The notes: generated by a model from the letters alone, not told the origin. Positions 36,248 to 44,569 are shown, counted from the stretch's first letter. The stretch: DNA of 64,000 nt from CBFDBF01 sp050293315 (GCA_050293315.1 JBNKMS010000023.1:214991-278990), one strand, 5' to 3'. Program-made: numbers and translations.

Positions 36248-37282
36248 ATGAGCAGACCAGAGCAAGATGAGATAGAAGATGTGGAAGAGATGGAAGAGAT
36301 GGAAGAGGTAGGCGAAGAGGTTGACGAGGAAGTTGACGACGAGGCCGAGGATACTGCCGCGCCATCAGCAAACCTGGGGAGGCGTTTGGTAGACAGGCAG
36401 GCGGCCTACAAAGATGATAAGCCACCTGCTGATAAGGAGATCACCCGTGCGCAGATGGATGCGACCCGTCTCTATCTCAGTGAGATTGGCCATTCCCCAT
36501 TGCTGTCAGCCGAGGAGGAGGTCCATTTTTCGCGTCTGGCGCAAAAGGGTGATGTAGCGGCCAGGCAGCGTATGATCGAGAGTAATCTGCGTCTGGTGGT
36601 GAAGATTGCGCGGCGCTACATGAATCGCGGCCTGGCCCTGCTTGATCTGATTGAAGAGGGAAATTTGGGGCTCATCCGGGCGGTGGAGAAATTTGATCCG
36701 GAGCGCGGGTTCCGATTCTCGACCTACGCCACCTGGTGGATCAGACAGACCATCGAACGGGCCATTATGAACCAGACCCGTACCATCCGCCTGCCGATCC
36801 ATATAGTGAAAGAGATTAATGTGTATCTACGGGCTGCCCGCAAGCTGGCACAGACCCTTGATCATGAGCCTTCCGTAGAGGAGATTGCCGAACTGCTGGA
36901 TAAACCGATCAGTGAGGTAAAGCGCATGTTCGGCCTGAATGAGCGGGTAACCTCAGTAGATGCCCCCTTCGGGAAGGATGCGGACAAGCCTCTGCTGGAT
37001 ACCATATCCGACGTGCAGTCGCTCGATCCAACAGAGAGCATTCAGAACGATAGCCTGAATGCCAATCTGGATCACTGGCTAAGCAAGCTGAATGATAAGC
37101 AGCGCGAGGTCGTGGAGCGCCGCTTTGGGTTGCGCGGCTACAAAAACGCGACCCTGGAAGAGGTGGCCAACGAGCTTGGGGTCACAAGAGAGCGGGTACG
37201 CCAGATCCAGATGGATGGCCTTAAGCGTCTGCGGGTGATCCTGGAGAAAGAGGGATTCTCTGTGGAGAACATCTTTCAGTAG
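36248..37282 (+). CDS. rpoS: RpoS, stationary-phase sigma factor
   Basis: The 344-residue sigma-70-family factor has region 1.2/2 (LYLSEIGHSPLLSAEEE, NLRLVVKIARRYMNRGL, RFSTYATWWIRQTIERA), region 3 and region 4 (REVVERRFGL, VTRERVRQIQ). The position downstream of nlpD identifies it as RpoS over RpoD. It starts with an unusual, strongly acidic N-terminus (about residues 5-40, mostly E and D) encoded in part by a near-perfect 9-base tandem repeat. GGAGAGAG lies seven bases before the ATG. Confidence 0.96.
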   Translation: MSRPEQDEIEDVEEMEEMEEVGEEVDEEVDDEAEDTAAPSANLGRRLVDRQAAYKDDKPPADKEITRAQMDATRLYLSEIGHSPLLSAEEEVHFSRLAQKGDVAARQRMIESNLRLVVKIARRYMNRGLALLDLIEEGNLGLIRAVEKFDPERGFRFSTYATWWIRQTIERAIMNQTRTIRLPIHIVKEINVYLRAARKLAQTLDHEPSVEEIAELLDKPISEVKRMFGLNERVTSVDAPFGKDADKPLLDTISDVQSLDPTESIQNDSLNANLDHWLSKLNDKQREVVERRFGLRGYKNATLEEVANELGVTRERVRQIQMDGLKRLRVILEKEGFSVENIFQ

Positions 37283-37291
37283 CTGGCGCTA

Positions 37292-37846
37292 CTATTTAAT
37301 CTCCGGGTAGGTGATGATGGTTACAATGCCGCGCGCAGTGCTGTTTCCCGGGTTTGAGTAGCTGTGTTTGATGTTGCCACGAAAGTGGGCGCTATCCCCC
37401 TCCCGCATATGAGTCTCCTCTCCCGCCACCTGCAAAATCACCTCTCCAGATAGGATATGCAGGTACTCCTCACTGCCGGGGGGATGCGGTTTTCCAGGGA
37501 AGGTGGAGTTTCCCTTGAGGGTGAATATCTGCTGCAACAGCTCCGGGCTACTGAGAGGCGATATGGTGGTGGCCATGTATAGCCCATCGCCTGACTCCAT
37601 CTGTCGCATCTCATCCCGGGGAATGAATTCAATCCGGTTGTGCTGCTTCTCCAGCAGATCATCAATGGTCGATTCCAGGGCCAGGGCAACCTTATAGACG
37701 GCAGCCAGTCCCGGATTGGCATCATCTCTCTCCATCGTGGCCAGGGTGGCGCGCGGGATATCCGCCAGGTCGGCCAGCTCCTGCTGAGTCATATTGCGTC
37801 TGGTTCGCAGCTCGCGAATCCTGTTACCAACCATATTTATGACCAT
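37292..37846 (-). CDS. XRE-family regulator with C-terminal cupin domain
   Basis: The 184-residue protein has a helix-turn-helix (RIRELRTRRNMTQQELADLADIP, about residues 8-30) and a cupin domain (about 110-180) with HPPGSEEYLHILSGEV and GDSAHF motifs, the layout of small-molecule-sensing repressors such as PuuR or SutR. ATG 37846 is taken as the start; ATG 37834 is an alternative. It converges on rpoS (9-base gap) and is divergent from the superoxide reductase gene, with overlapping promoters and a palindrome between them, so autoregulation and control of the SOR-peroxiredoxin genes are likely. Confidence 0.88.
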   Translation of the reverse strand: MVINMVGNRIRELRTRRNMTQQELADLADIPRATLATMERDDANPGLAAVYKVALALESTIDDLLEKQHNRIEFIPRDEMRQMESGDGLYMATTISPLSSPELLQQIFTLKGNSTFPGKPHPPGSEEYLHILSGEVILQVAGEETHMREGDSAHFRGNIKHSYSNPGNSTARGIVTIITYPEIK

Positions 37847-37875
37847 AAACAGACCACATTTCCTCCGATTTGATG

Positions 37876-37909
37876 TTGACATCCTAGCAGGATAGTGCCA
37901 ATATATCAA
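37876..37909. promoter_or_regulatory. Overlapping divergent promoters with operator-like palindrome
   Basis: On the plus strand TTGACA (37876-37881) is followed after 17 bases by CAATAT (37899-37904). On the minus strand TTGATA (37909-37904) is followed after 17 bases by TAGGAT (37886-37881). The palindrome ATCCT-agc-AGGAT (37881-37893) overlaps both. This is what a divergent regulator such as the XRE-cupin protein would be expected to bind. The -10 match on the plus strand is weak. Confidence 0.5.
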
Positions 37910-37970
37910 CTAAGATGACGATAAACAAGAGATGTTTTAGACAAATTCTAGTATATTGAGGAGAATTGAA

Positions 37971-38360
37971 ATGCCAGTAGTGAATCGCTATGTTGATATC
38001 GCCCAGGTCGATAAAGAGCAGAAAAAGGACTACATTGATCGCCATTCGCCCTTTGTACACTGTGCAGCAGAGGCGAAGGCGGGCGAGCCGTTTGCGGTTA
38101 CAGTCAAGATGGGTAACGAATATGCCCATCCAGATGATCAAGACCACTATATTCGTTCACTGCAGCTATATAACGGGACAACCCTATTGGCTGAGGCCTC
38201 ATTTCAGGCCGGTACCATGGGAGGTGATGGCAGCAAAGGAAATACCGAGGTCACCTTCAATATGGTCCCGTCTGCTGGGAAACTATCGTTGACCGCCATG
38301 TCTTACTGCACCAAGCATGGCCTTTGGGAGAGTGACCCGGTTGAGGTCCAGGTGGTATAA
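37971..38360 (+). CDS. Superoxide reductase (neelaredoxin type)
   Basis: The 129-residue cytoplasmic protein has the five ligands of the SOR catalytic iron: H25, H53, H59, C113 and H116 (DRHSP, EYAHP, DHYIR, SYCTKHGLWE). It lacks an N-terminal desulforedoxin domain, so it is a one-iron SOR. It reduces superoxide to hydrogen peroxide without producing oxygen. The usual EKH(V)P catalytic loop reads DRHSP, with arginine for lysine. GAGGAG precedes the ATG. A peroxiredoxin gene follows after 49 bases, completing the route to water. Confidence 0.9.
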   Translation: MPVVNRYVDIAQVDKEQKKDYIDRHSPFVHCAAEAKAGEPFAVTVKMGNEYAHPDDQDHYIRSLQLYNGTTLLAEASFQAGTMGGDGSKGNTEVTFNMVPSAGKLSLTAMSYCTKHGLWESDPVEVQVV

Positions 38361-38409
38361 ACGACACAAGCATTAATCGATAAACCTACAATATTTGGAG
38401 AAGCAGATT

Positions 38410-39006
38410 ATGAGCGTACTAGTTGGAAAGCCAGCACCAGATTTTACAGTTCAGGCAGTGATGCCTGATAACAGCTTTCAGGAGATCTCCCTGTCGGACT
38501 ACAAGGGCAAGCATGTAGTGCTGTTCTTCTATCCCCTAGACTTCACTTTTGTCTGCCCTTCAGAGATCATCGCTTTTGACCACCGCCTGGCCGAATTCCA
38601 TGCGCGTGACGTTGAGGTCCTGGCGGTATCTATTGATTCCCACTTCACCCATCTGGCGTGGAAGAACACTGAGATCAAGAATGGCGGTATCGGCAATGTG
38701 CAGTTCCCTATGATCGCGGACGTCGATAAGTCGATTACAGAGGCCTATGATATGCGTACCGATCCAGGTATAGCGTTGCGTGGCTCCTTTCTTATAGACA
38801 AGGATGGAATTGTGCAGCACCAGGTAGTCAACGCACTTAGTCTGGGGCGTAATGTGGATGAGATGTTGCGGATGGTAGATGCCCTGCAGTTTACAGAAGA
38901 GCATGGCGAGGTCTGCCCCGCTGGCTGGAACAAGGGTGATTCTGGAATGCAGGGTTCGACAGAAGGTGTTGCCAAATATCTGGCGGATCACGCAGACGAG
39001 CTATGA
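38410..39006 (+). CDS. Typical 2-Cys peroxiredoxin (AhpC/Prx1 type)
   Basis: The 198-residue protein has the peroxidatic cysteine in DFTFVCPSE (about residue 50) and the resolving cysteine in EVCPAGW (about residue 170), as in typical 2-Cys peroxiredoxins. It reduces hydrogen peroxide and organic peroxides. ATG 38410 aligns with the family and has GGAG upstream, whereas the frame's first ATG at 38395 does not. It is probably cotranscribed with the superoxide reductase gene and ends at the double terminator at 39024-39087. Confidence 0.95.
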   Translation: MSVLVGKPAPDFTVQAVMPDNSFQEISLSDYKGKHVVLFFYPLDFTFVCPSEIIAFDHRLAEFHARDVEVLAVSIDSHFTHLAWKNTEIKNGGIGNVQFPMIADVDKSITEAYDMRTDPGIALRGSFLIDKDGIVQHQVVNALSLGRNVDEMLRMVDALQFTEEHGEVCPAGWNKGDSGMQGSTEGVAKYLADHADEL

Positions 39007-39023
39007 CCAACATCTGGTAATTT

Positions 39024-39087
39024 CAGAACCCCAATGTGGGGTTCTGGTGAAATTAAAAGGTCTTCTTTCTCAAGAAGGCCTTTTTTT
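39024..39087 (+). terminator. Double hairpin terminator after the peroxiredoxin gene
   Basis: A first hairpin, CAGAACCCCA/TGGGGTTCTG (39024-39046), is followed by AAAAGG-t-CTTCTT pairing with AAGAAG-g-CCTTTT (39055-39084), running into seven T. The second is a strong rho-independent terminator. The first lacks a T tract. Confidence 0.9.
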
Positions 39088-39290
39088 GTGCAATCTACAG
39101 TGGGTATATACACAGTTATGGGTGCTAGATGATTTTTTTGTGATGTATTAGGGGCTTAGAGAGGAAAGTTCCATAGATATATTCAATTATCTTCATAAGC
39201 TTAACTTATAAATATTTATACTTAGTTAAATAACAGTATGTTAGCGTGAGTATTACTACCTGGGATCGGTTCTCATTTGGACTGTAAGTC

Positions 39291-39320
39291 TTGACAAAGC
39301 TTGCGCAGAAGTATGTTATA
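39291..39320 (+). promoter_or_regulatory. Candidate promoter for the cco operon
   Basis: TTGACA (39291-39296) is followed after 18 bases by GTTATA (39315-39320); other -10 placements nearby are similar. It lies in the 339-base AT-rich gap between the terminator and ccoN. I looked for an Fnr/Anr box (TTGAT-N4-ATCAA), expected for cbb3 operons, and found none. The rest of the gap shows nothing else recognisable. Confidence 0.35.
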
Positions 39321-39426
39321 TCACACAGCTAAAATATGGTTTGCTCCATTGTTTTAGATCATGACTCGCTGCGGTATTGGTGAGTGCTGTTTTTGTTTAA
39401 CCTAAAAAATAATGAAGGGGGGCTCC

Positions 39427-40863
39427 ATGGAAGCCGTTGCTGAACAAAAGTACAGCTTTGACGTTGTACGTTGGTTCGCCGTTCTGGCATCAGTCTACCT
39501 GGTCGTAGGTGCTCTGGTTGGTGTCTTTATTGGTGCCGAGCTGGTATGGCCAGTGTTGAACTTAGATTTTCCTTACACAAGCTTCGGGCGTTTACGTCCG
39601 CTTCACACTAATGCAGTGATCTTTGCATTCGGGGGCTGTACCCTGATGGCAACAGGCTTCTACAGTGTGCAGCGCTCCTGTCAGACGCGTCTGTGGAGCG
39701 ACAAGATGGCCTGGTTTACCTTTTTTGGGTGGAACCTGATCATCGTGCTGGCAGTTATCTCCTATCCTCTGGGTATCACCTCAGGTATGGAGTATGCAGA
39801 GCTAGAGTGGCCGATTGATCTTTTGGTCGCGGTGGTTTGGCTCTCGTTCTTCTTTAACTTCGTGATGACCGTCGCCAAGCGTGAGACCTCGCACATCTAT
39901 GTCTCCAACTGGTTCTTCATGGGCATGATGGTGATGATCACCTACCTGCATGTGGTCAGGAGTCTTGAGGTGCCGGTCAGCCTGACCGACTCTTACGCCC
40001 TGTTCCCCGGGGTGCAGGACGCCATGATCCAGTGGTGGTGGGGCCATAATGCGGTTGGTTTCTACCTGACTGCAGGTTTCCTCGGCATCATGTACTACTT
40101 CGTACCGAAGCAGGCTGGTCGTCCGGTCTACTCATACCGTCTCTCTGTGATCCACTTCTGGGCGCTGATGTTCGGTTATGTGTGGCTCGGTCCTCACCAC
40201 CTGCAATATACTGCCCTTCCTGATTGGGCCGGCTCCCTGGGTGCGATTATCTCCATCGCAATGATCATCCCATCTTGGGGTGGTGCGGTGAACGGTATGA
40301 TGACCCTCTCCGGTGCTTGGGACAAACTGCGTACCGACTACATCCTGCGTTTCCTGATCATGTCACTGGCCTTCTACGCCATGTCCACCTTCGAAGGTCC
40401 GGTCATGTCTCTGAAGACCGTTAACGCCCTCTCCCACTACACCGATTGGACCGTTGGTCACGTCCACTCTGGCGCCCTGGGCTGGGTAGCAATGGTCGGT
40501 ATCGGCGCCCTGTATCACATCTATATGCGTACATTCCATACTGAGATGTGGTCTAACAAGCTGATCAATGCCCACTTCTGGACTACAACGATCGGCTCTG
40601 TGGTCTATATCGTTGCCATGTGGGTATCCGGTATCATGCAGGGCCTGATGTGGCGTGCCTATGACGACTACGGCACACTGGCATACACCTTTGCTGAGTC
40701 GGTTGAGGCGATGCATCCGTACTATATGATGCGTCTGGTCGGTGGTGGTATCTTCTTTCTTGGTACCCTGCTGATGCTCATTAACGTCCTGATGACGGTA
40801 GCCAAGTCTGCCTCTGAGGGTAGTGTCCGGCAGGCCAAGACCGCTTCGGCTGGCGCTTACTAA
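39427..40863 (+). CDS. ccoN: CcoN, cbb3 oxidase catalytic subunit I
   Basis: The 478-residue protein has about 12 membrane helices and the haem-copper oxidase histidines in LHTNAVIF, WWWGHNAVGFYLT, GPHHLQYT and VGHVHSGALGW, with the cbb3-specific pattern (a tyrosine outside the usual helix VI position). It is the site of oxygen reduction at haem b3-CuB. The ATG at 39427 has AAGGGGGG upstream; ATG 39412 overlaps that site. It opens ccoNOQP. Confidence 0.97.
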   Translation: MEAVAEQKYSFDVVRWFAVLASVYLVVGALVGVFIGAELVWPVLNLDFPYTSFGRLRPLHTNAVIFAFGGCTLMATGFYSVQRSCQTRLWSDKMAWFTFFGWNLIIVLAVISYPLGITSGMEYAELEWPIDLLVAVVWLSFFFNFVMTVAKRETSHIYVSNWFFMGMMVMITYLHVVRSLEVPVSLTDSYALFPGVQDAMIQWWWGHNAVGFYLTAGFLGIMYYFVPKQAGRPVYSYRLSVIHFWALMFGYVWLGPHHLQYTALPDWAGSLGAIISIAMIIPSWGGAVNGMMTLSGAWDKLRTDYILRFLIMSLAFYAMSTFEGPVMSLKTVNALSHYTDWTVGHVHSGALGWVAMVGIGALYHIYMRTFHTEMWSNKLINAHFWTTTIGSVVYIVAMWVSGIMQGLMWRAYDDYGTLAYTFAESVEAMHPYYMMRLVGGGIFFLGTLLMLINVLMTVAKSASEGSVRQAKTASAGAY

Positions 40864-40878
40864 GGGGGGGAGATAACA

Positions 40879-41589
40879 ATGGCAAATGAAAAACCAAAGA
40901 ACTTCCAGGAGAGGATGGAGATAAATGTCTGGGCCTTTTTATTGGTCCTGGCTCTCGCCCTCACCGTGGGAGGTATTGTAGAGATCGTTCCGCTGTTTCT
41001 GATCAGCGATACCATGGAGCATAATGCTGCTCCAGAGATCGTCTGGCAGCGTGCTCCAGGCCAGAGTCTAGCGGACTGGAAACCGGGCGATGGTGTCCGT
41101 CCTTACACTCCTCTGGAGCTGAAGGGCCGTGATGTCTATCTGCGTGAGGGATGCTATCTGTGTCACTCCCAGATGATCCGTCCATTCCGTGATGAGAAAG
41201 ACCGTTATGGCCACTACTCACTTGCATCTGAGTCGATGTACGATCATCCGATGCAGTGGGGCTCCAAGCGGACCGGGCCCGATCTGGCCAGGTTAGGTGG
41301 CAAGTACTCTGACGATTGGCACCGTAAGCACATACGTAACCCACAGGCAGTTGTTCCTGAGTCCGTTATGCCACAGTATTCGTGGATGCAGAACGTACCG
41401 GTGGACAACTCCGACATCAAGACTAGGATGGCCGTCATGCAGTTGTTGGGCGTCCCTTATGTCGATGCCGATATGGAGAATGCCCCTTCGCAGTTAGAGG
41501 GTAAGAGCGAGGAAGATGCGCTCGTAGCATATCTGCAGGTGTTGGGTACTATGGCCAAGCTAGATGAGAACAAGGTCTATAGACAGTGA
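40879..41589 (+). CDS. ccoO: CcoO, cbb3 oxidase monohaem cytochrome c subunit II
   Basis: The 236-residue protein has one N-terminal membrane anchor (about residues 13-38) and one haem c motif, CYLCH, with a downstream axial methionine candidate (PESVMPQY). It delivers electrons to CcoN. AAGGGGGG lies close upstream. Its stop overlaps the GTG of ccoQ. Confidence 0.97.
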   Translation: MANEKPKNFQERMEINVWAFLLVLALALTVGGIVEIVPLFLISDTMEHNAAPEIVWQRAPGQSLADWKPGDGVRPYTPLELKGRDVYLREGCYLCHSQMIRPFRDEKDRYGHYSLASESMYDHPMQWGSKRTGPDLARLGGKYSDDWHRKHIRNPQAVVPESVMPQYSWMQNVPVDNSDIKTRMAVMQLLGVPYVDADMENAPSQLEGKSEEDALVAYLQVLGTMAKLDENKVYRQ

Positions 41590-41804
41590 GTAGCCTGATG
41601 GAACATTTCCATACCGATTGGGAGGCGTTGACCATTAACGACTGGATAATTATGGTCACAACGGTGGTTATATTCCTCCTGATGGTAGGGGCTTACTTTT
41701 ACGCCTTACGTCCGAAGAACCGGGAGATTTTGGAGTCATACAAAAATATCCCGTTTGAAGACGATACAACAGACAACAGTGGAGATAAAAATGGCGGAGA
41801 ATAA
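41586..41804 (+). CDS. ccoQ: CcoQ, cbb3 oxidase small subunit IV
   Basis: The 72-residue protein has one membrane helix (WIIMVTTVVIFLLMVGAYFYAL) and a soluble acidic tail with the RPKNRE motif seen in CcoQ. It stabilises the assembled oxidase. The GTG at 41586 overlaps the ccoO stop; ATG 41598 is an alternative. It overlaps ccoP by 14 bases. Confidence 0.9.
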   Translation: MSSLMEHFHTDWEALTINDWIIMVTTVVIFLLMVGAYFYALRPKNREILESYKNIPFEDDTTDNSGDKNGGE

Positions 41805-42642
41805 TCCTTATCCGGGTGAAAACAATACCGGACACGTTTGGGACGATGATCTGCGGGAGCTGGAGAACCCGCCACCCAGTTGGTGGATGCTGGCCTTTTG
41901 GGCAAGTATCGCTGGATGGGTGATCTACGGTATCCTGTATCCTACTTGGCCTTTTGCGGGAGCTAATGGCCATAACAGCGGTATTCTGGGCTGGACCCAG
42001 ATGCAGGAGTATAATGCTGGTGTGGATGCAATTACGGCCAAACGCGCCGTATTTGAAGACAAGATAGCTGGCATGTCAGCCAGACAGATCTTGGCTGATC
42101 CAGACCTTGCGGACTATACCGAAGCGGCCACTAAGGTGCTATTTGGTGACAACTGTGCGGCCTGTCATGGCGGCGGTGGACAGGGTGGCCCAGGTTACCC
42201 GGTACTGGCCGATGACGACTGGCTGTATGGTGGCACCATTGAGAATATAGTGCAGACCATTACCATGGGGCGTAAGGGCATCATGACCGCCCATGGCAAG
42301 ATCCTCTCTGATGCAGAGATCGATCGGTTGGCACAGGCGGTTGTTGCGGGTAATCCTGCATCCGAGCCTCTGTTCCTGGAGAAGGGCTGTATCGCCTGCC
42401 ACGGGATGGATGCTAAGGGTATGGCTGCCCTCGGTTCGGCTAATCTGACTGATGGTATCTGGCGTTTCGATGAGGAAGATAGGCTGGCCAGCGCCAAGTA
42501 CACCATTACCCATGGTGTAAATGACGCGACCGATCCTAATACTCGTCAGGCCCAAATGCCAACCTTTGGGGGCGGCAAGCTTTCAAAGGATGACATCAAA
42601 AAATTGGCTGTGTTCGTCCACAAGCTGGGCGGCGGTCAGTAG
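41791..42642 (+). CDS. ccoP: CcoP, cbb3 oxidase dihaem cytochrome c subunit III
   Basis: The 283-residue protein has an N-terminal membrane segment (about residues 30-55) preceded by DDLRELENPPPSWW, and two haem c domains with CAACH and CIACH. It accepts electrons from soluble or membrane cytochromes. ATG 41791 with GGAG upstream is preferred over the frame's earlier ATG at 41755. A stem-loop (42669-42705) follows its stop. Confidence 0.96.
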   Translation: MAENNPYPGENNTGHVWDDDLRELENPPPSWWMLAFWASIAGWVIYGILYPTWPFAGANGHNSGILGWTQMQEYNAGVDAITAKRAVFEDKIAGMSARQILADPDLADYTEAATKVLFGDNCAACHGGGGQGGPGYPVLADDDWLYGGTIENIVQTITMGRKGIMTAHGKILSDAEIDRLAQAVVAGNPASEPLFLEKGCIACHGMDAKGMAALGSANLTDGIWRFDEEDRLASAKYTITHGVNDATDPNTRQAQMPTFGGGKLSKDDIKKLAVFVHKLGGGQ

Positions 42643-42668
42643 GTCTGATCTTGTTGAATAGCTGAATG

Positions 42669-42705
42669 TCGGATCACATGGGGAGTGATCCCCATGTGGT
42701 TCCGA
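42669..42705 (+). promoter_or_regulatory. Strong stem-loop after ccoP
   Basis: CACATGGGGA/TCCCCATGTG around GTGA (42675-42698), extended outward by TCGGA/TCCGA with a single-base bulge on each side. No T tract follows. It may stabilise the upstream ccoNOQP message or set the ratio to the small downstream gene, and is unlikely to be a rho-independent terminator. Confidence 0.65.
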
Positions 42706-42727
42706 CGACACATTAGAGGGGTTTGCT

Positions 42728-42847
42728 ATGGAATTTACTGATCCGGTCGTCTATGGTTCTGCCTTGACAGTTGCACTTACAGCAGTTGTATTTGTGTGGT
42801 TTGCCTTCAAGGCATTTCAGGCCATCAATAAAAAGTCTGATGATTAA
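42728..42847 (+). CDS. 39-residue single-helix membrane peptide, candidate cbb3 small subunit (CcoM-like)
   Basis: An ATG with GAGGGG seven bases upstream opens a 39-codon frame ending at TAA. The peptide has a short periplasmic-type N-terminus (MEFTDPVVYGS), one helix (ALTVALTAVVFVWFAF) and a charged end (NKKSDD). It sits between ccoP and a terminator at 42877, in the same orientation. Single-helix peptides of this size (CcoM, 37 residues in Pseudomonas stutzeri) are known in cbb3 oxidases. I could not compare sequences, so the family assignment is by size, topology and position. Unassigned small proteins remain an alternative. Confidence 0.6.
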   Translation: MEFTDPVVYGSALTVALTAVVFVWFAFKAFQAINKKSDD

Positions 42848-42876
42848 CAGGTACTCCTGGTAGCTGTTTTTTTTAG

Positions 42877-42899
42877 AAGGGGGCTGCGGCCCCCTTTTT
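42877..42899 (+). terminator. Rho-independent terminator after the small cco peptide gene
   Basis: AAGGGGGC/GCCCCCTT closes on TGCG and ends in a TTTTT tract. It closes the ccoNOQP-plus-peptide transcript. The gap to ccoG (42900-43132) holds no further convincing signal; a promoter for ccoGHIS should lie here but I could not fix one. Confidence 0.88.
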
Positions 42900-43132
42900 C
42901 AATATTATTCCAGGATATGCACATGGTTTTTTGATTGATAATGTGCAATGTAATGGGTTGCTGTTTTCAGTACACTGTGTGCCCTGTTGTTTGATCGCCC
43001 GTAATTTGGGGGGTTGGGGATACTGAAGAAGTCCTTTATTTCTTGAATTGCTGCCGTGTACGTCAACTGCTCCATGTGGTCTGGGGGGAGTTAGCGATTT
43101 GGAAAGCAGCTTGAAAAGTGGGAGATAGTCAA

Positions 43133-44569
43133 TTGAGTAACGACCAGAATAGCCAGAACGATACTTCGTTCGATGATCTTTATGCAGAGGCGGCCCATTG
43201 GGAACTCAACCTAGGGGACAAGACCATTCACGCCAAGCGGATCCCCGGCAAATGGCGCACCATTAAGTGGTTGACGGCCTCGGTATGGATCATATTTTTT
43301 ATCGGTCCATATCTGCGCTGGGGTGAACGTCAGGCAGTATTGTTTGATATCCCTAATCGTCAGTTCCATATATTCGGCGCGACAATTCTGCCGCAGGACT
43401 TTTGGATGCTCTCCCTGCTCCTGCTCTTTTTTGCAATCTTATTAGCGGTCGCTACGGCGCTGGCGGGGAGGGTCTATTGTGGGTTCTTCTGTTTTCAGAC
43501 AGTCTGGACCGATGTCTTTACCTGGATAGAGGAGAAGCTGGAAGGACAACCGCAGGCGCGTCGCAAATTGGAGGAGGCGCCATGGGGTGTCAAGAAGATC
43601 GGGATTAAAGCGGTCAAGCACTTTATCTGGCTGATAATAGGTCTGTTGACCGGTATAAGCTGGGTCGCTTGGTTTATAGATGCGCACGTCCTGTGGGCAA
43701 GCTTCACGACCTTTGACATTGATGTGATTGGGCCGGTAGTTACTTTAAATATTGCCCTGTTTACCGTTGGTACATATGTCCTGGCCGGTATCATGCGCGA
43801 ACAGGTCTGTTTTTGGCTCTGCCCTTATGCCCGAATTCAGGGCGTTATGGTAGATAACACAACGCTGGTGCCGACCTATAACTTCCATCGTGGAGAGCCC
43901 AGGGGGCGGGTCAAGAAGGGCGAACAGGATGACTCCCTTGGAGATTGTATTGACTGTAATCTTTGTGTCGCAGTCTGCCCGACCGGCGTGGATATACGCC
44001 ATGGACAGCAGGAGGGCTGCATCATGTGTGGCCTCTGTATTGATGCCTGCGACTCAATAATGGAGAAGGTTGGGCGTCCCAAGGATCTGGTCTGTTATGA
44101 GTCTTTGGATGTGCTTAATGGCATGGAGGGGCGCTCACTACTAAAACGGCCACGGGTATGGATATATGGTGCAATCTTGACTGCGGCGCTGTCAGGTATC
44201 GGGTTTGGTCTAAGTACACTCGATGCCATTGAACTGAAGGTGTTGCATGCAAGGCAGCCGCTGTTTGTAATGCAGAGTGATGGTTCTGTACAGAACCGCT
44301 ATACGCTCAAGGTCCTGAATAAGCTTGACGAAGAGATGCCGGTGTATGTTAGTGCATCCGGTCTGGAGGGGATGGTGCTGGTGGGGGCCGAAGAGCCGGT
44401 TGATGCCAAGCCGATCACCATTACTTCAAGGACTGTATTTGTCCGTGTTCCCAGGGAGAACCTAAGCGGAGGCTCGCAGCCTATCGTGTTCCATATAGAG
44501 GGTAAATCTAAGGAAGGATTGGTACTCAAGGCCAAACGCAACAGCGTATTTATCGGTCCCAACCGATAG
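43133..44569 (+). CDS. ccoG: CcoG, polyferredoxin involved in cbb3 copper handling
   Basis: The protein (about 478 residues) has several membrane helices (from about residue 45), two ferredoxin cysteine clusters (CIDCNLCVAVCP and CIMCGLCIDACD), the CFWLCPYARIQG segment of the CcoG/RdxA family, and an immunoglobulin-like C-terminal domain. It is proposed to reduce Cu(II) to Cu(I) for the copper exporter CcoI. The start is TTG 43133, with GGGAG eight bases upstream; GTG 43118 overlaps that site. A terminator-like hairpin follows at 44590. Confidence 0.94.
   Translation: MSNDQNSQNDTSFDDLYAEAAHWELNLGDKTIHAKRIPGKWRTIKWLTASVWIIFFIGPYLRWGERQAVLFDIPNRQFHIFGATILPQDFWMLSLLLLFFAILLAVATALAGRVYCGFFCFQTVWTDVFTWIEEKLEGQPQARRKLEEAPWGVKKIGIKAVKHFIWLIIGLLTGISWVAWFIDAHVLWASFTTFDIDVIGPVVTLNIALFTVGTYVLAGIMREQVCFWLCPYARIQGVMVDNTTLVPTYNFHRGEPRGRVKKGEQDDSLGDCIDCNLCVAVCPTGVDIRHGQQEGCIMCGLCIDACDSIMEKVGRPKDLVCYESLDVLNGMEGRSLLKRPRVWIYGAILTAALSGIGFGLSTLDAIELKVLHARQPLFVMQSDGSVQNRYTLKVLNKLDEEMPVYVSASGLEGMVLVGAEEPVDAKPITITSRTVFVRVPRENLSGGSQPIVFHIEGKSKEGLVLKAKRNSVFIGPNR

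Noticed and set aside
39088..39426. Fnr/Anr box expected before ccoN
   Set aside because: I read the region on both strands for TTGAT-N4-ATCAA and found no good match; a weaker variant cannot be excluded.
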